A stretch of DNA of 64,000 nt from Rhodospirillaceae bacterium (GTDB taxonomy: Bacteria; Pseudomonadota; Alphaproteobacteria; GCA-2731375), in the NCBI GenBank assembly GCA_018660265.1, contig JABJKS010000121.1:62001-126000 (forward strand), written 5' to 3'. A model generated the notes under the pieces. That model saw nothing but the letters and a program-made list of their open reading frames with translations, was not told the DNA's origin and did not search any database. The translations under genes and the position numbers were made by a program. The stretch's first letter is position 1. The number at the start of each line of letters is the position of its first letter. Positions 25,440-32,978 of the stretch are shown piece after piece.

Positions 25440-28141
25440 TCGGAGGACCCAGCCACCACTTCTTCAGCGGCGGGGGTTGCTTTCTTCGCATTTGGCTTCG
25501 CATTTGGCTTCGCTTTTGGCTTGGCCTTGGCTTTTGCCTTTGGCTTAGCTTTCGCCTTTGGTTTGGCTTTTGCCTTCGTTTCCGCCTTTGCCTTTGCTGG
25601 TTTCTTACCCGTCGCTTCTGCCCGGGCGGCAAGCAGTTGAAGGCCCTCTTCCAGAGTCATTTTCTCCGGATCTGCAGTTTTCGGCAAAGTCGCGTTCAGC
25701 TTTTTGTATTTCACGTAAGGGCCAAAGCGGCCATCCAGAACCTTGACGTCGCCGCCATCGGGATGTTCACCCAGGGTCTTAATCGTGTTCGCACCGCGCC
25801 GTCCACCGCCCTTGGCCATGCCGTCGGCAATGACGGCAACCGCGTGGTTCAGCCCGATGCTGATAGCATCCGCCGTGCTCTCCAGCTTGAAATAGCGCGC
25901 CTCGGTCATCACATAGGGGCCGAAACGGCCGACGCCTGCAAAGATACTTTTGCCGGTCTCCGGATGATCGCCCACAAGGCGCGGCAATTTGATCAGCTTT
26001 TGCGCCAGCTCCAGGTCCAGCTCATCGATGGAAATATCTTCGGGCAGACCGGAACGCTTTGGCTTCTTCGACTTTTTCTTTTTGTCTTCCTCGGCCACCT
26101 CACCCAACTGAATGTAAAGACCATATGGTCCTTTACGCAGGGTCAGGGGCATCGCACTTTCAGGATCATCGCCCAGGGCAATGGGGCCGGCGGCGAATTT
26201 CTCGTCCATGTCGCCTTCTTCGGCCTGCTTCATGGCGCGGGTGTATTGGCATTCCGGATAAGCATCACAGCCAAGGAAAAAGCCATTGCGCCCGCCGCGC
26301 AGGTTCAGGGTACCTTTTTTACAGGCTGGGCAGATACGATCCGCGCCACCGTCGGGATACAGATGGGGCGCCAACATATCGTTGACCTTGTCCAAGACCT
26401 CACGCACCCGCAATTCAGAGGTGCCATCGACGGCATTGGAAAAATCGCGCCAGAAATCGCGCAAGACAACTTTCCAATCCACCTCACCGGCAGAGACGGC
26501 ATCCAACCGCCCCTCCAAATCCGCCGTGAAGTCGTATTCCACATAGCGATGGAAATAGCTTTCCAGAAACGCAGTAACGAGACGTCCCTTGTCCTCCGGC
26601 ACAAAGCGTTTACGGTCCAAAACCACATAACTGCGATCCTGCAAAACCGTCAGGATGGAGGCATAGGTGGAAGGGCGGCCAATGCCGAGCTCCTCCATTT
26701 TCTTGACCAAAGTCGCTTCTGAAAAACGCGGCGGCGGCTCTGTGAAATGCTGCTCGGGCCGAACTTTTTCGTTGGTCAGTGCCTCGCCTTCGGAGACCTT
26801 TGGCAGACGGCGGTCTTCATCCCCATCTCCTTTGCCATCCTGTTTTTCGTCCTTACCTTCCTCGTACAGCTTCAAAAAGCCGGGAAAATCCACCACGGTG
26901 CCCGTGGTACGCAGGTTGGAGGAATTGTCCTTTGCGGCGATCTCGATAGTGGTGCGGGACAAACGCGCCTGCTCCATCTGCGAGGCCATGGCCCGTTTCC
27001 AGATCAGTTCATAAAGCCGCTGTTGTTCCGTATCCAGATAGGCCGACATGTCCTTTGGCAGGCGGGAGAAATCCGTAGGCCGGATCGCTTCATGGGCTTC
27101 CTGGGCATTTTTCGCCTTGGACTTATAAACCCGCGCCTCACCCGGCACATATTCGGGGCCGAACTCCTGCCCGATGACATCGCGGCAACCGGCAATGGCT
27201 TCATTTGCCATCGATACACCGTCGGTACGCATATAGGTGATCAGGCCGACGGTTTCGCCGCCGATATCGAAACCTTCGTACAGACGCTGGGCCACTTGCA
27301 TGGTGCGTTTGGCACCAAATCCCAGCTTGCGGGAGGCTTCCTGTTGCAGGGTTGATGTGGTGAAGGGCGGGGACGGATTACGCCGGGTCGGCTTCGTCTC
27401 CACCTTCGCAATTGTAAAATCCCCTGCTTCCAGGGTGCGTTTGGCGGCCTCGGCGGTCGCCCCATCAGCAATGGAAAAGCGGTCCAGCTTAACGCCATTC
27501 AAATGAGTTAAGCGGCCGATCAGGGCTGCATTGGCGGCGGTCTTAAAATCGACTTCTACAGACCAATATTCCCGGGCGATAAACGCCTCAATCTCTATTT
27601 CCCGTTCGCAAATCAGGCGCAGGGCAACCGATTGCACCCGACCGGCAGACTTCGCACCTGGCAATTTGCGCCACAAAACCGGGGAAAGTGTAAAACCAAC
27701 CAGATAATCCAGGGCCCGGCGTGCCTGTTGGGCGTTAATCAGGTCCATGTCCAGATCACGTGGATTATTGATACCTTCCAGCACCGCGCGTTTGGTAATT
27801 TCGTTAAAGACCACGCGTTTGGCGTAGATATCATGCATCCCGTAGTCATCGGCCAGGGCCTTTAAGACATGCCAGGATATCGCCTCCCCCTCACGATCAG
27901 GGTCAGTGGCCAGATACAGCTTATCGCTGCCCTTCATGGCATTGGCGATGGCCTTTACGTGCTTGGCCGCCTTTTCGTCCGTCATATAAGTCATGGCGAA
28001 ATCATCGTCGGGCTGGACGGAGCCATCCTTGGACGGCAGGTCGCGCACGTGGCCATAGCTGGCCAGGACGATATAATCGTCGCCAAGATACTTATTAATA
28101 GTCTTGGCCTTAGCTGGGGATTCGACGACCACAACGTCCAT
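25436..28141 (-). CDS. topA: DNA topoisomerase I
   Basis: Relaxes negative supercoils. The 901 residues start at the ATG at 28139-28141 (MDVVVVESPAKAKTINKYLG), the normal family start; a GTG 15 bp upstream is an alternative. The TOPRIM acidic motif is ATDPDREGEAISWH. The catalytic tyrosine is Y303 in GLITYMRTDG. One C4 zinc finger (CPACKKGTLNLRGG...CDAYPEC) is followed by zinc-less repeats with GRFGPYVKYKK. The last 55 residues are an extreme Lys/Ala/Pro low-complexity tail, probably binding DNA or RNA polymerase. It lies between dprA and rnr. Confidence 0.97.
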   Translation of the reverse strand: MDVVVVESPAKAKTINKYLGDDYIVLASYGHVRDLPSKDGSVQPDDDFAMTYMTDEKAAKHVKAIANAMKGSDKLYLATDPDREGEAISWHVLKALADDYGMHDIYAKRVVFNEITKRAVLEGINNPRDLDMDLINAQQARRALDYLVGFTLSPVLWRKLPGAKSAGRVQSVALRLICEREIEIEAFIAREYWSVEVDFKTAANAALIGRLTHLNGVKLDRFSIADGATAEAAKRTLEAGDFTIAKVETKPTRRNPSPPFTTSTLQQEASRKLGFGAKRTMQVAQRLYEGFDIGGETVGLITYMRTDGVSMANEAIAGCRDVIGQEFGPEYVPGEARVYKSKAKNAQEAHEAIRPTDFSRLPKDMSAYLDTEQQRLYELIWKRAMASQMEQARLSRTTIEIAAKDNSSNLRTTGTVVDFPGFLKLYEEGKDEKQDGKGDGDEDRRLPKVSEGEALTNEKVRPEQHFTEPPPRFSEATLVKKMEELGIGRPSTYASILTVLQDRSYVVLDRKRFVPEDKGRLVTAFLESYFHRYVEYDFTADLEGRLDAVSAGEVDWKVVLRDFWRDFSNAVDGTSELRVREVLDKVNDMLAPHLYPDGGADRICPACKKGTLNLRGGRNGFFLGCDAYPECQYTRAMKQAEEGDMDEKFAAGPIALGDDPESAMPLTLRKGPYGLYIQLGEVAEEDKKKKSKKPKRSGLPEDISIDELDLELAQKLIKLPRLVGDHPETGKSIFAGVGRFGPYVMTEARYFKLESTADAISIGLNHAVAVIADGMAKGGGRRGANTIKTLGEHPDGGDVKVLDGRFGPYVKYKKLNATLPKTADPEKMTLEEGLQLLAARAEATGKKPAKAKAETKAKAKPKAKAKPKAKAKAKPKAKPNAKPNAKKATPAAEEVVAGSSD
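25484..25602 (-). repeat. low-complexity Lys-Ala-Pro tail of topA
   Basis: Inside topA, near-periodic short repeats encode KAKPKAKAKPKAKAKAKPK-type sequence (DNA GCNAAR units). It is a positively charged, disordered C-terminal tail. The length probably varies between strains through replication slippage. Confidence 0.8.
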
Positions 28142-28215
28142 GATGGGGACACTCACCTAATCTGCTGCAAAAATGGTAACCAAACGATACTTAATTCATA
28201 CAGGCTGAGTAATGG

Positions 28216-29397
28216 TTAAGATATCGATACTCGATTACCGGCATGACGGTCTATACGACCTGCTAGCTCAAGTTCAAGCAAAATGGTGATGACATGGGCC
28301 GGTGTCAACTCGGACAAGCGAATTAGATCGTCAATCCCCACCGGTGTTGAACCCAAAAGATCTGTCAACCGGCGGCGGTCTATTTGCGATTCGTTATCAA
28401 TAGCATTCCCGGCAGCGCCGATATCATCAGCCAAATACAACGATTGGCGCAGATCCTGCGCCCCGTCCCACAGGCTGGGTTGCTGCAGCATGGGGCCAAT
28501 CGTTTCAACCACCTCATCAGCGGACTGAATGAGTGTGGCACCCTGACGGATCAGGCGGTTCGAGCCTCGACATCGCGGATCCATCGGAGAACCCGGCACG
28601 GCAAAGACCTCCCGCCCCTGTTCCAACGCAAAGCGCGCCGTAATCAATGAGCCCGAGCGTTCGGCAGCCTCGACCACCACAACACCCATGGACAGGCCTG
28701 AGATCAGACGGTTGCGCCGGGGGAAGTGCCGCGCCTGGGGCCGCGTGCCGGGAGGCATTTCCGAAATAACGGCCCCCTGGTCCACAATCGCCTCGTACAA
28801 AGTTTGATTTTCCGCTGGATAAACCACATCCACGCCACCGGCGACGACGGCAATCGTCCCTTTTTCCAGCGCCCCGCCATGCGCCGCCGTATCTATCCCC
28901 CGCGCCAGGCCGGAGGCAACCAACAAACCTTCCCGTCCCAGATCATTAGCCAATTGCCGGGTATAACGGATAGCCGAGGCAGAGGCGTTGCGCGCGCCAA
29001 CGATCCCCACTGTCGGGTTTTGCAGGCAGGCCACATGGCCCAGCACATAAATAAGCGGCGGCGGATCGGGCAATGCGGCCAAACGCCGGGGGTAAGCCGC
29101 CTCGCAACTGGCCAGGGGCAGGGCACCAATGGCAGCGGCAGCCTCCAATTCGGCCTCTGCCGCGGCAACCGTACACAGCCTAATTCGCCTGCGCCCACCC
29201 CGGCGGGCCAATTCCGGCAAAGCATCCAACGCTGCACCGGCAGAGCCATACCGGGCCAGCAACTGCTGAAAAATAATCGGACCCACATTGTCACTTCGGA
29301 TCAAACGCAACCAGTCAAGCCGCGCCTCGGGCGTCAGGTCGGCGAATTGTTCTTCATCTTGCATGGCATGATCCGTCAACTGTTCAACCATTACCAT
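28216..29397 (-). CDS. dprA: DNA-processing protein DprA
   Basis: Loads RecA onto incoming single-stranded DNA during transformation. The 393-residue protein has an N-terminal helical region (LDWLRLIRSDNVGPIIF), a Rossmann-like core (IVGARNASASAIRYT, GLARGIDTAAHGGAL, RHFPRRNRLISGLS, AVPGSPMDP), and a C-terminal winged helix (about 325-390, LLGSTPVGIDDLIRLSEL). It lies 75 bp upstream of topA on the same strand. The presence of dprA alone does not prove competence. Confidence 0.95.
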   Translation of the reverse strand: MVMVEQLTDHAMQDEEQFADLTPEARLDWLRLIRSDNVGPIIFQQLLARYGSAGAALDALPELARRGGRRRIRLCTVAAAEAELEAAAAIGALPLASCEAAYPRRLAALPDPPPLIYVLGHVACLQNPTVGIVGARNASASAIRYTRQLANDLGREGLLVASGLARGIDTAAHGGALEKGTIAVVAGGVDVVYPAENQTLYEAIVDQGAVISEMPPGTRPQARHFPRRNRLISGLSMGVVVVEAAERSGSLITARFALEQGREVFAVPGSPMDPRCRGSNRLIRQGATLIQSADEVVETIGPMLQQPSLWDGAQDLRQSLYLADDIGAAGNAIDNESQIDRRRLTDLLGSTPVGIDDLIRLSELTPAHVITILLELELAGRIDRHAGNRVSIS

Positions 29398-29562
29398 ATC
29401 TTATGCTGGCCTGAGAGCCTGCTTTTAATTACGCCTAAATATTTTGCACAGTCCGGAATATTGCCTAATTTATATACACACTCGGCTGCCACAAGAAACA
29501 TCCAAACATCTAATTTCATATTTTACCATTATATATCAAATGGTTAACACATTTTTTCAAAA

Positions 29563-29579
29563 CCGGCACGGTTCTTGGA
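29563..29579 (+). promoter_or_regulatory. sigma-54-type promoter of glnK-amtB
   Basis: CGGCAC-GGTTC-TTGG matches the -24/-12 consensus TGGCAC-N5-TTGC. The spacing is exact: ten bases separate the GG (29565-29566) from the -12 dinucleotide (29577-29578), which is GG instead of GC. It lies about 70 bp upstream of the PII gene, in an otherwise AT-rich gap. RpoN/NtrC control of PII-amtB operons is well established in Proteobacteria. I did not find a clear NtrC enhancer. Confidence 0.65.
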
Positions 29580-29646
29580 TGGAAGACAGTAGCTGCAGGA
29601 CCTGAGGGATCTGTATTGCTGATTTTATAGCCGGGAGCTAACCAAA

Positions 29647-29985
29647 ATGAAGATGGTGATGGCGGTAATCAAGCCGTTCAAATTAGACGAAGTACGCGAT
29701 GCTCTGACCGAATTGGGTGTCCAGGGCGTAACGGTGACCGAAGTACGGGGATTTGGCCGCCAGAAAGGCCATACGGAAATCTATCGCGGTGCCGAATACG
29801 AAGTGAATTATCTGCCAAAGCTGAAACTGGAACTGGCGGTCAACGACGACTTGTTTGATCGCGTAATTGAAACCATCGCCAACACCGCAAAAACCGGCCA
29901 AATCGGCGACGGCAAGCTTTTTGCTTGGGACCTTCCCACAGCGGTACGCATCCGTACCGGCGAGAGCGGTTCCGATGCCCTCTAA
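29647..29985 (+). CDS. glnK: PII nitrogen-regulatory protein (GlnK/GlnB)
   Basis: A 112-residue trimeric signal protein reporting nitrogen status. The T-loop RGAEYEVNYLPK carries Tyr51, the uridylylation site. The PII signatures GFGRQKGHTEIY and GKLFAWDLPTAVRIRTGE (B- and C-loops, ATP/2-oxoglutarate binding) are intact. Family knowledge: when nitrogen is plentiful the unmodified trimer plugs AmtB. It is the first gene of a two-gene operon with amtB, 25 bp apart, so GlnK is the more likely name than GlnB. Confidence 0.95.
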   Translation: MKMVMAVIKPFKLDEVRDALTELGVQGVTVTEVRGFGRQKGHTEIYRGAEYEVNYLPKLKLELAVNDDLFDRVIETIANTAKTGQIGDGKLFAWDLPTAVRIRTGESGSDAL

Positions 29986-30010
29986 TTCTGATCCAACGAG
30001 GAGAACACGA

Positions 30011-31321
30011 ATGTCTGAAGTTTCACGGCGTCCCAACAAGGTCGCCAAATTTGCTACAACACTGGCCGTGGCCGGCGCATTTTTAGGCTTGGCGGAACCC
30101 GCCATGGCGGCGGAAGAATTAAACTCCGGCGATACGGCCTGGATGCTGACATCATCCCTATTGGTGTTGTTGATGACCGTACCGGGCGTGGCGTTGTTTT
30201 ATGGCGGCATGGTGCGAAAAAAGAATGTGTTGGCGACTTTAATGCAAAGTTTCGCCGTTTGCTGCATGGCGACAATCATCTGGATGGTCATCGGCTATAG
30301 CCTGGCATTTTCCGGCGAAGGGCCGTTTGTCGGTGATCTGGGCCAGGTATTCCTGATGGGAATTGGCGTTGATTCTATGAGCGGGACAATTCCCGAGTCC
30401 GTTTTCATGATGTTTCAGATGACATTTGCCATTATCACCCCGGCCTTAATTACCGGCGCAGTGGCGGAGCGGATCAAGTTCTCCTCTCTGATGGTCTTCC
30501 TCGGTCTGTGGCTGGTAGTTGTCTATGCGCCGATCTGTCATTGGGTCTGGGGCGGTGGCGGCTTCCTCGGCGGGGCGGGCGTATTGGATTTCGCCGGTGG
30601 TACGGTGGTCCATATCAATAGTGGTGTCGCAGCCTTGGTACTGTGTCTGGTTCTGGGCAAGCGTATTGGTTATGGCCGTGAGAACCTGGCCCCCCACAAC
30701 CTGGTATTGACCATCATTGGTGCCTCGTTGCTGTGGGTCGGTTGGTTCGGCTTTAACGCCGGTTCTGAACTGGCAGCCGATGGCAATGCGGGTATGGCCA
30801 TGGCCGTAACGCAAATTGCCGCCGCTGCCGCCGCCCTGGCCTGGATGTTCGCGGAATGGTTCACCCGCGGCAAACCATCGGTCCTGGGCATCGCCTCGGG
30901 CGCTGTCGCAGGTCTGGTTGCCATTACGCCCGCAGCCGGCTTCGTACTGCCAAGCGGCGCACTCGCGTTGGGGCTGCTGGCTGGATTTGGCTGTTTCTTT
31001 GCGGTTATGTGGTTGAAGCACAAGCTGGGCTACGACGATGCCCTCGACGTCTTTGGCGTCCATGGCATTGGCGGCATCATCGGCGCGGTTTTGACCGGTG
31101 TCTTCGCCGTCGAAGCGGTCGGCGGCACGCCCGGCCTGTTGGAGGGTAATGGGGCCCAGGTTGGCCTGCAGCTTTATGGTATCGGCGTCACAATCGCCTA
31201 TAGCGCCATCGTTACCTTCATCTTGATCAAACTGGTCGGCGCCGTCATGGGCCTGCGGGTTGAGGAGGACGAGGAGCGCGAAGGCTTGGATGTCAGCCTG
31301 CACGGTGAAAGCATCAGCTGA
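30011..31321 (+). CDS. amtB: ammonium transporter
   Basis: Trimeric ammonium channel of the inner membrane, 436 residues. The ATG at 30011 follows GAGGAGA; longer upstream frames only read through glnK. A signal-peptide-like segment (VAKFATTLAVAGAFLGLAEP, ending AMAAEE) precedes eleven helices. Conserved elements include GVALFYGGMVRKKN, the ammonium family signature in FAGGTVVHINSGVAALVLC with the first pore His, and DVFGVHGIGGIIG with the second. The cytosolic tail binds PII. Tandem short repeats and a strong terminator follow. Confidence 0.96.
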   Translation: MSEVSRRPNKVAKFATTLAVAGAFLGLAEPAMAAEELNSGDTAWMLTSSLLVLLMTVPGVALFYGGMVRKKNVLATLMQSFAVCCMATIIWMVIGYSLAFSGEGPFVGDLGQVFLMGIGVDSMSGTIPESVFMMFQMTFAIITPALITGAVAERIKFSSLMVFLGLWLVVVYAPICHWVWGGGGFLGGAGVLDFAGGTVVHINSGVAALVLCLVLGKRIGYGRENLAPHNLVLTIIGASLLWVGWFGFNAGSELAADGNAGMAMAVTQIAAAAAALAWMFAEWFTRGKPSVLGIASGAVAGLVAITPAAGFVLPSGALALGLLAGFGCFFAVMWLKHKLGYDDALDVFGVHGIGGIIGAVLTGVFAVEAVGGTPGLLEGNGAQVGLQLYGIGVTIAYSAIVTFILIKLVGAVMGLRVEEDEEREGLDVSLHGESIS

Positions 31322-31364
31322 TCCGGGCATTCGCTGATCCGGGCATCAGGTGATCCGGCAAGGT
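31317..31364 (+). repeat. short tandem repeat at amtB 3' end
   Basis: A 16-base unit GCTGATCCGGGCATTC is followed by a second near-copy and a third degenerate one (GGTGATCCGGCAAGGT). It starts within the last codons of amtB and includes its stop. It is probably a slippage product. Confidence 0.6.
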
Positions 31365-31681
31365 AATATATCAGACGATCACAACCCAGGGCCCGGCGGT
31401 GGCAACATTTTGCAGCCGCCGGGCCTTTCCTTTTGCAACAATCCGCCGCCTGCAAAAACAGGAACAAAAAGGGAAAGCTGATTCAATGCCTGAATTGCGT
31501 TGTGTTCAGATGATAAGTTATCGACGCAAGTCCTTGTATATGCTCTAAAAGATGGCTACATTATCTATTGTTCGTTTGTGTTATGTTCTCGATTCGCGAA
31601 TCACCCTGCGATTCGGGAATTGATTCGTTTGCGAACACCAATTTGTGACCAGATTAGTGACCATGAACAGGCGACGGCACC
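31322..31681. other. 360-bp intergenic region between amtB and aminotransferase
   Basis: No gene seen. From left to right it holds the tandem 16-mers, the amtB terminator (31390-31433), and an AT-rich stretch that presumably contains the promoter of the next operon. A palindrome GATTCGCGAATC lies at 31591-31602, with several ATTCG repeats after it. I could not match these to a known operator. Confidence 0.5.
31390..31433 (+). terminator. rho-independent terminator of glnK-amtB
   Basis: Perfect ten-base stem GGCCCGGCGG (31390-31399) / CCGCCGGGCC (31416-31425), extended by GCA/TGC pairing inside the loop, and followed by TTTCCTTTT. Confidence 0.92.
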
Positions 31682-32932
31682 TTGACAACACAGAGCAGTA
31701 TTACCCATCTGGGTAACCAAATCAGCCCCCCGCGTAATATTATCAACCCGCGCCTTGACGCCTTGCCCGACTACCCGTTTGAGCGTCTGCGCACCTTGCT
31801 GGACCCCTTGGCAGCGCCGGCCAATTTGCCGCCCATCGCTCTCAGCCTTGGCGAACCGCAACATCCCTATCCCGATTTCGTAGGTGATATCCTGCATGCG
31901 AACCGCCATCTCTATGGCAAATATCCCCCGGTTGCCGGGACGCCGGAATTTCGTCGCGCCGTGGCTGACTGGCTGACCCGGCGCTATGATCTGCCCGAAG
32001 GCATGCTTGATCCGGACCGCCACATTGCGCCTTGCGCCGGCACACGAGAAGCACTATTTCGCACCGCGTTCATGGCCGTACCGCCGGAAAAATCCGGCCA
32101 ACAGCCGGTCGTTTTGATGCCCAACCCATTTTATCAATGCTACGCAGGCGCTGCCATTGCCGCCGGGGCGGAACCGGTGTTCGTCCCCGCCCTGTCGGAA
32201 AATGGCTTCCTGCCTGACTTTTCGGGTCTGGATGAAGATATCCTGGCGCGCACCGCATTGGTGTATTTTTGCACTCCTGGCAATCCCCAAGGCGCGGTTG
32301 CGGATCTGGCTTATCTGGAAAATCTAGTAGCCCTATCGCGCAAATACGATTTCACCCTGGTGGTTGATGAATGCTACGCCGAAATCTACAACGGCGATCC
32401 ACCGCCTGGGACTTTGCAGGTCTGCGCCGCGCAAAACGACGATATGTCTGGCATTCTGGTCTTTCATTCCCTCTCAAAACGCTCCAACGTGGCGGGACTA
32501 CGATCCGGTTTTGTGGCCGGTGACGGGGAAATGCTGATGCTGTTTCGACGGCTGAGCGAATATGGTGGCAGCCCCTCCCCGTTGCCCGTTTACGCCGCCG
32601 CGACCGCGCTTTGGCAGGATGAAGACCACGTCATAGCCAACCGGGCACTTTATGGGGAGAAATTTGATCTCGCGGAACGGATACTGTCCAATCGGTTTGG
32701 CTTTTATCGCCCCCAGGGTGGGTTTTTCCTGTGGCTGGATGTTGGCGATGGCGAGGCTGCGACAAAGGAATTATGGGCCCGTGCTGCCATTCGCGTATTG
32801 CCTGGCAGTTATTTGAGTGCCGATGATGGAATTCATGACAACCCAGGCCGGCGCTATATCCGGGTCGCCATGGTACATGATAAAGCAGTTATGGAAGACG
32901 CCTTGGCCCGCATATCAGACACATTGTCATGA
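31682..32932 (+). CDS. class I/II aminotransferase, DapC-like
   Basis: PLP-dependent aminotransferase of 416 residues. It resembles the proteobacterial N-succinyl-diaminopimelate aminotransferase (DapC) group, with NPRLDALPDYPFERLRTLL, ALSLGEPQHPYPDFV and the PLP-lysine region VFHSLSKRSNVAGLRSGF. DapC works in lysine and peptidoglycan precursor synthesis; that role is inferred. The start is the TTG at 31682; no ATG or GTG in a suitable place precedes the conserved N-terminus, so a TTG or some other rare start is needed. ftsK follows 46 bp downstream. Confidence 0.83.
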   Translation: MTTQSSITHLGNQISPPRNIINPRLDALPDYPFERLRTLLDPLAAPANLPPIALSLGEPQHPYPDFVGDILHANRHLYGKYPPVAGTPEFRRAVADWLTRRYDLPEGMLDPDRHIAPCAGTREALFRTAFMAVPPEKSGQQPVVLMPNPFYQCYAGAAIAAGAEPVFVPALSENGFLPDFSGLDEDILARTALVYFCTPGNPQGAVADLAYLENLVALSRKYDFTLVVDECYAEIYNGDPPPGTLQVCAAQNDDMSGILVFHSLSKRSNVAGLRSGFVAGDGEMLMLFRRLSEYGGSPSPLPVYAAATALWQDEDHVIANRALYGEKFDLAERILSNRFGFYRPQGGFFLWLDVGDGEAATKELWARAAIRVLPGSYLSADDGIHDNPGRRYIRVAMVHDKAVMEDALARISDTLS

Positions 32933-32978
32933 TATTTGGGCCGGATGGATATTGACGGATATTTGAGGGAATCCCGCC

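Noticed and set aside
25484-25602. repetitive DNA resembling a CRISPR or satellite array
   Set aside because: The repeats are irregular short codon-based units in frame within topA, without unique spacers.
31561-31620. possible LexA box (GTTC direct repeats) upstream of the aminotransferase
   Set aside because: The alphaproteobacterial box needs GTTC-N7-GTTC. The two GTTC here are 11 bases apart and the next gene is not an SOS gene.
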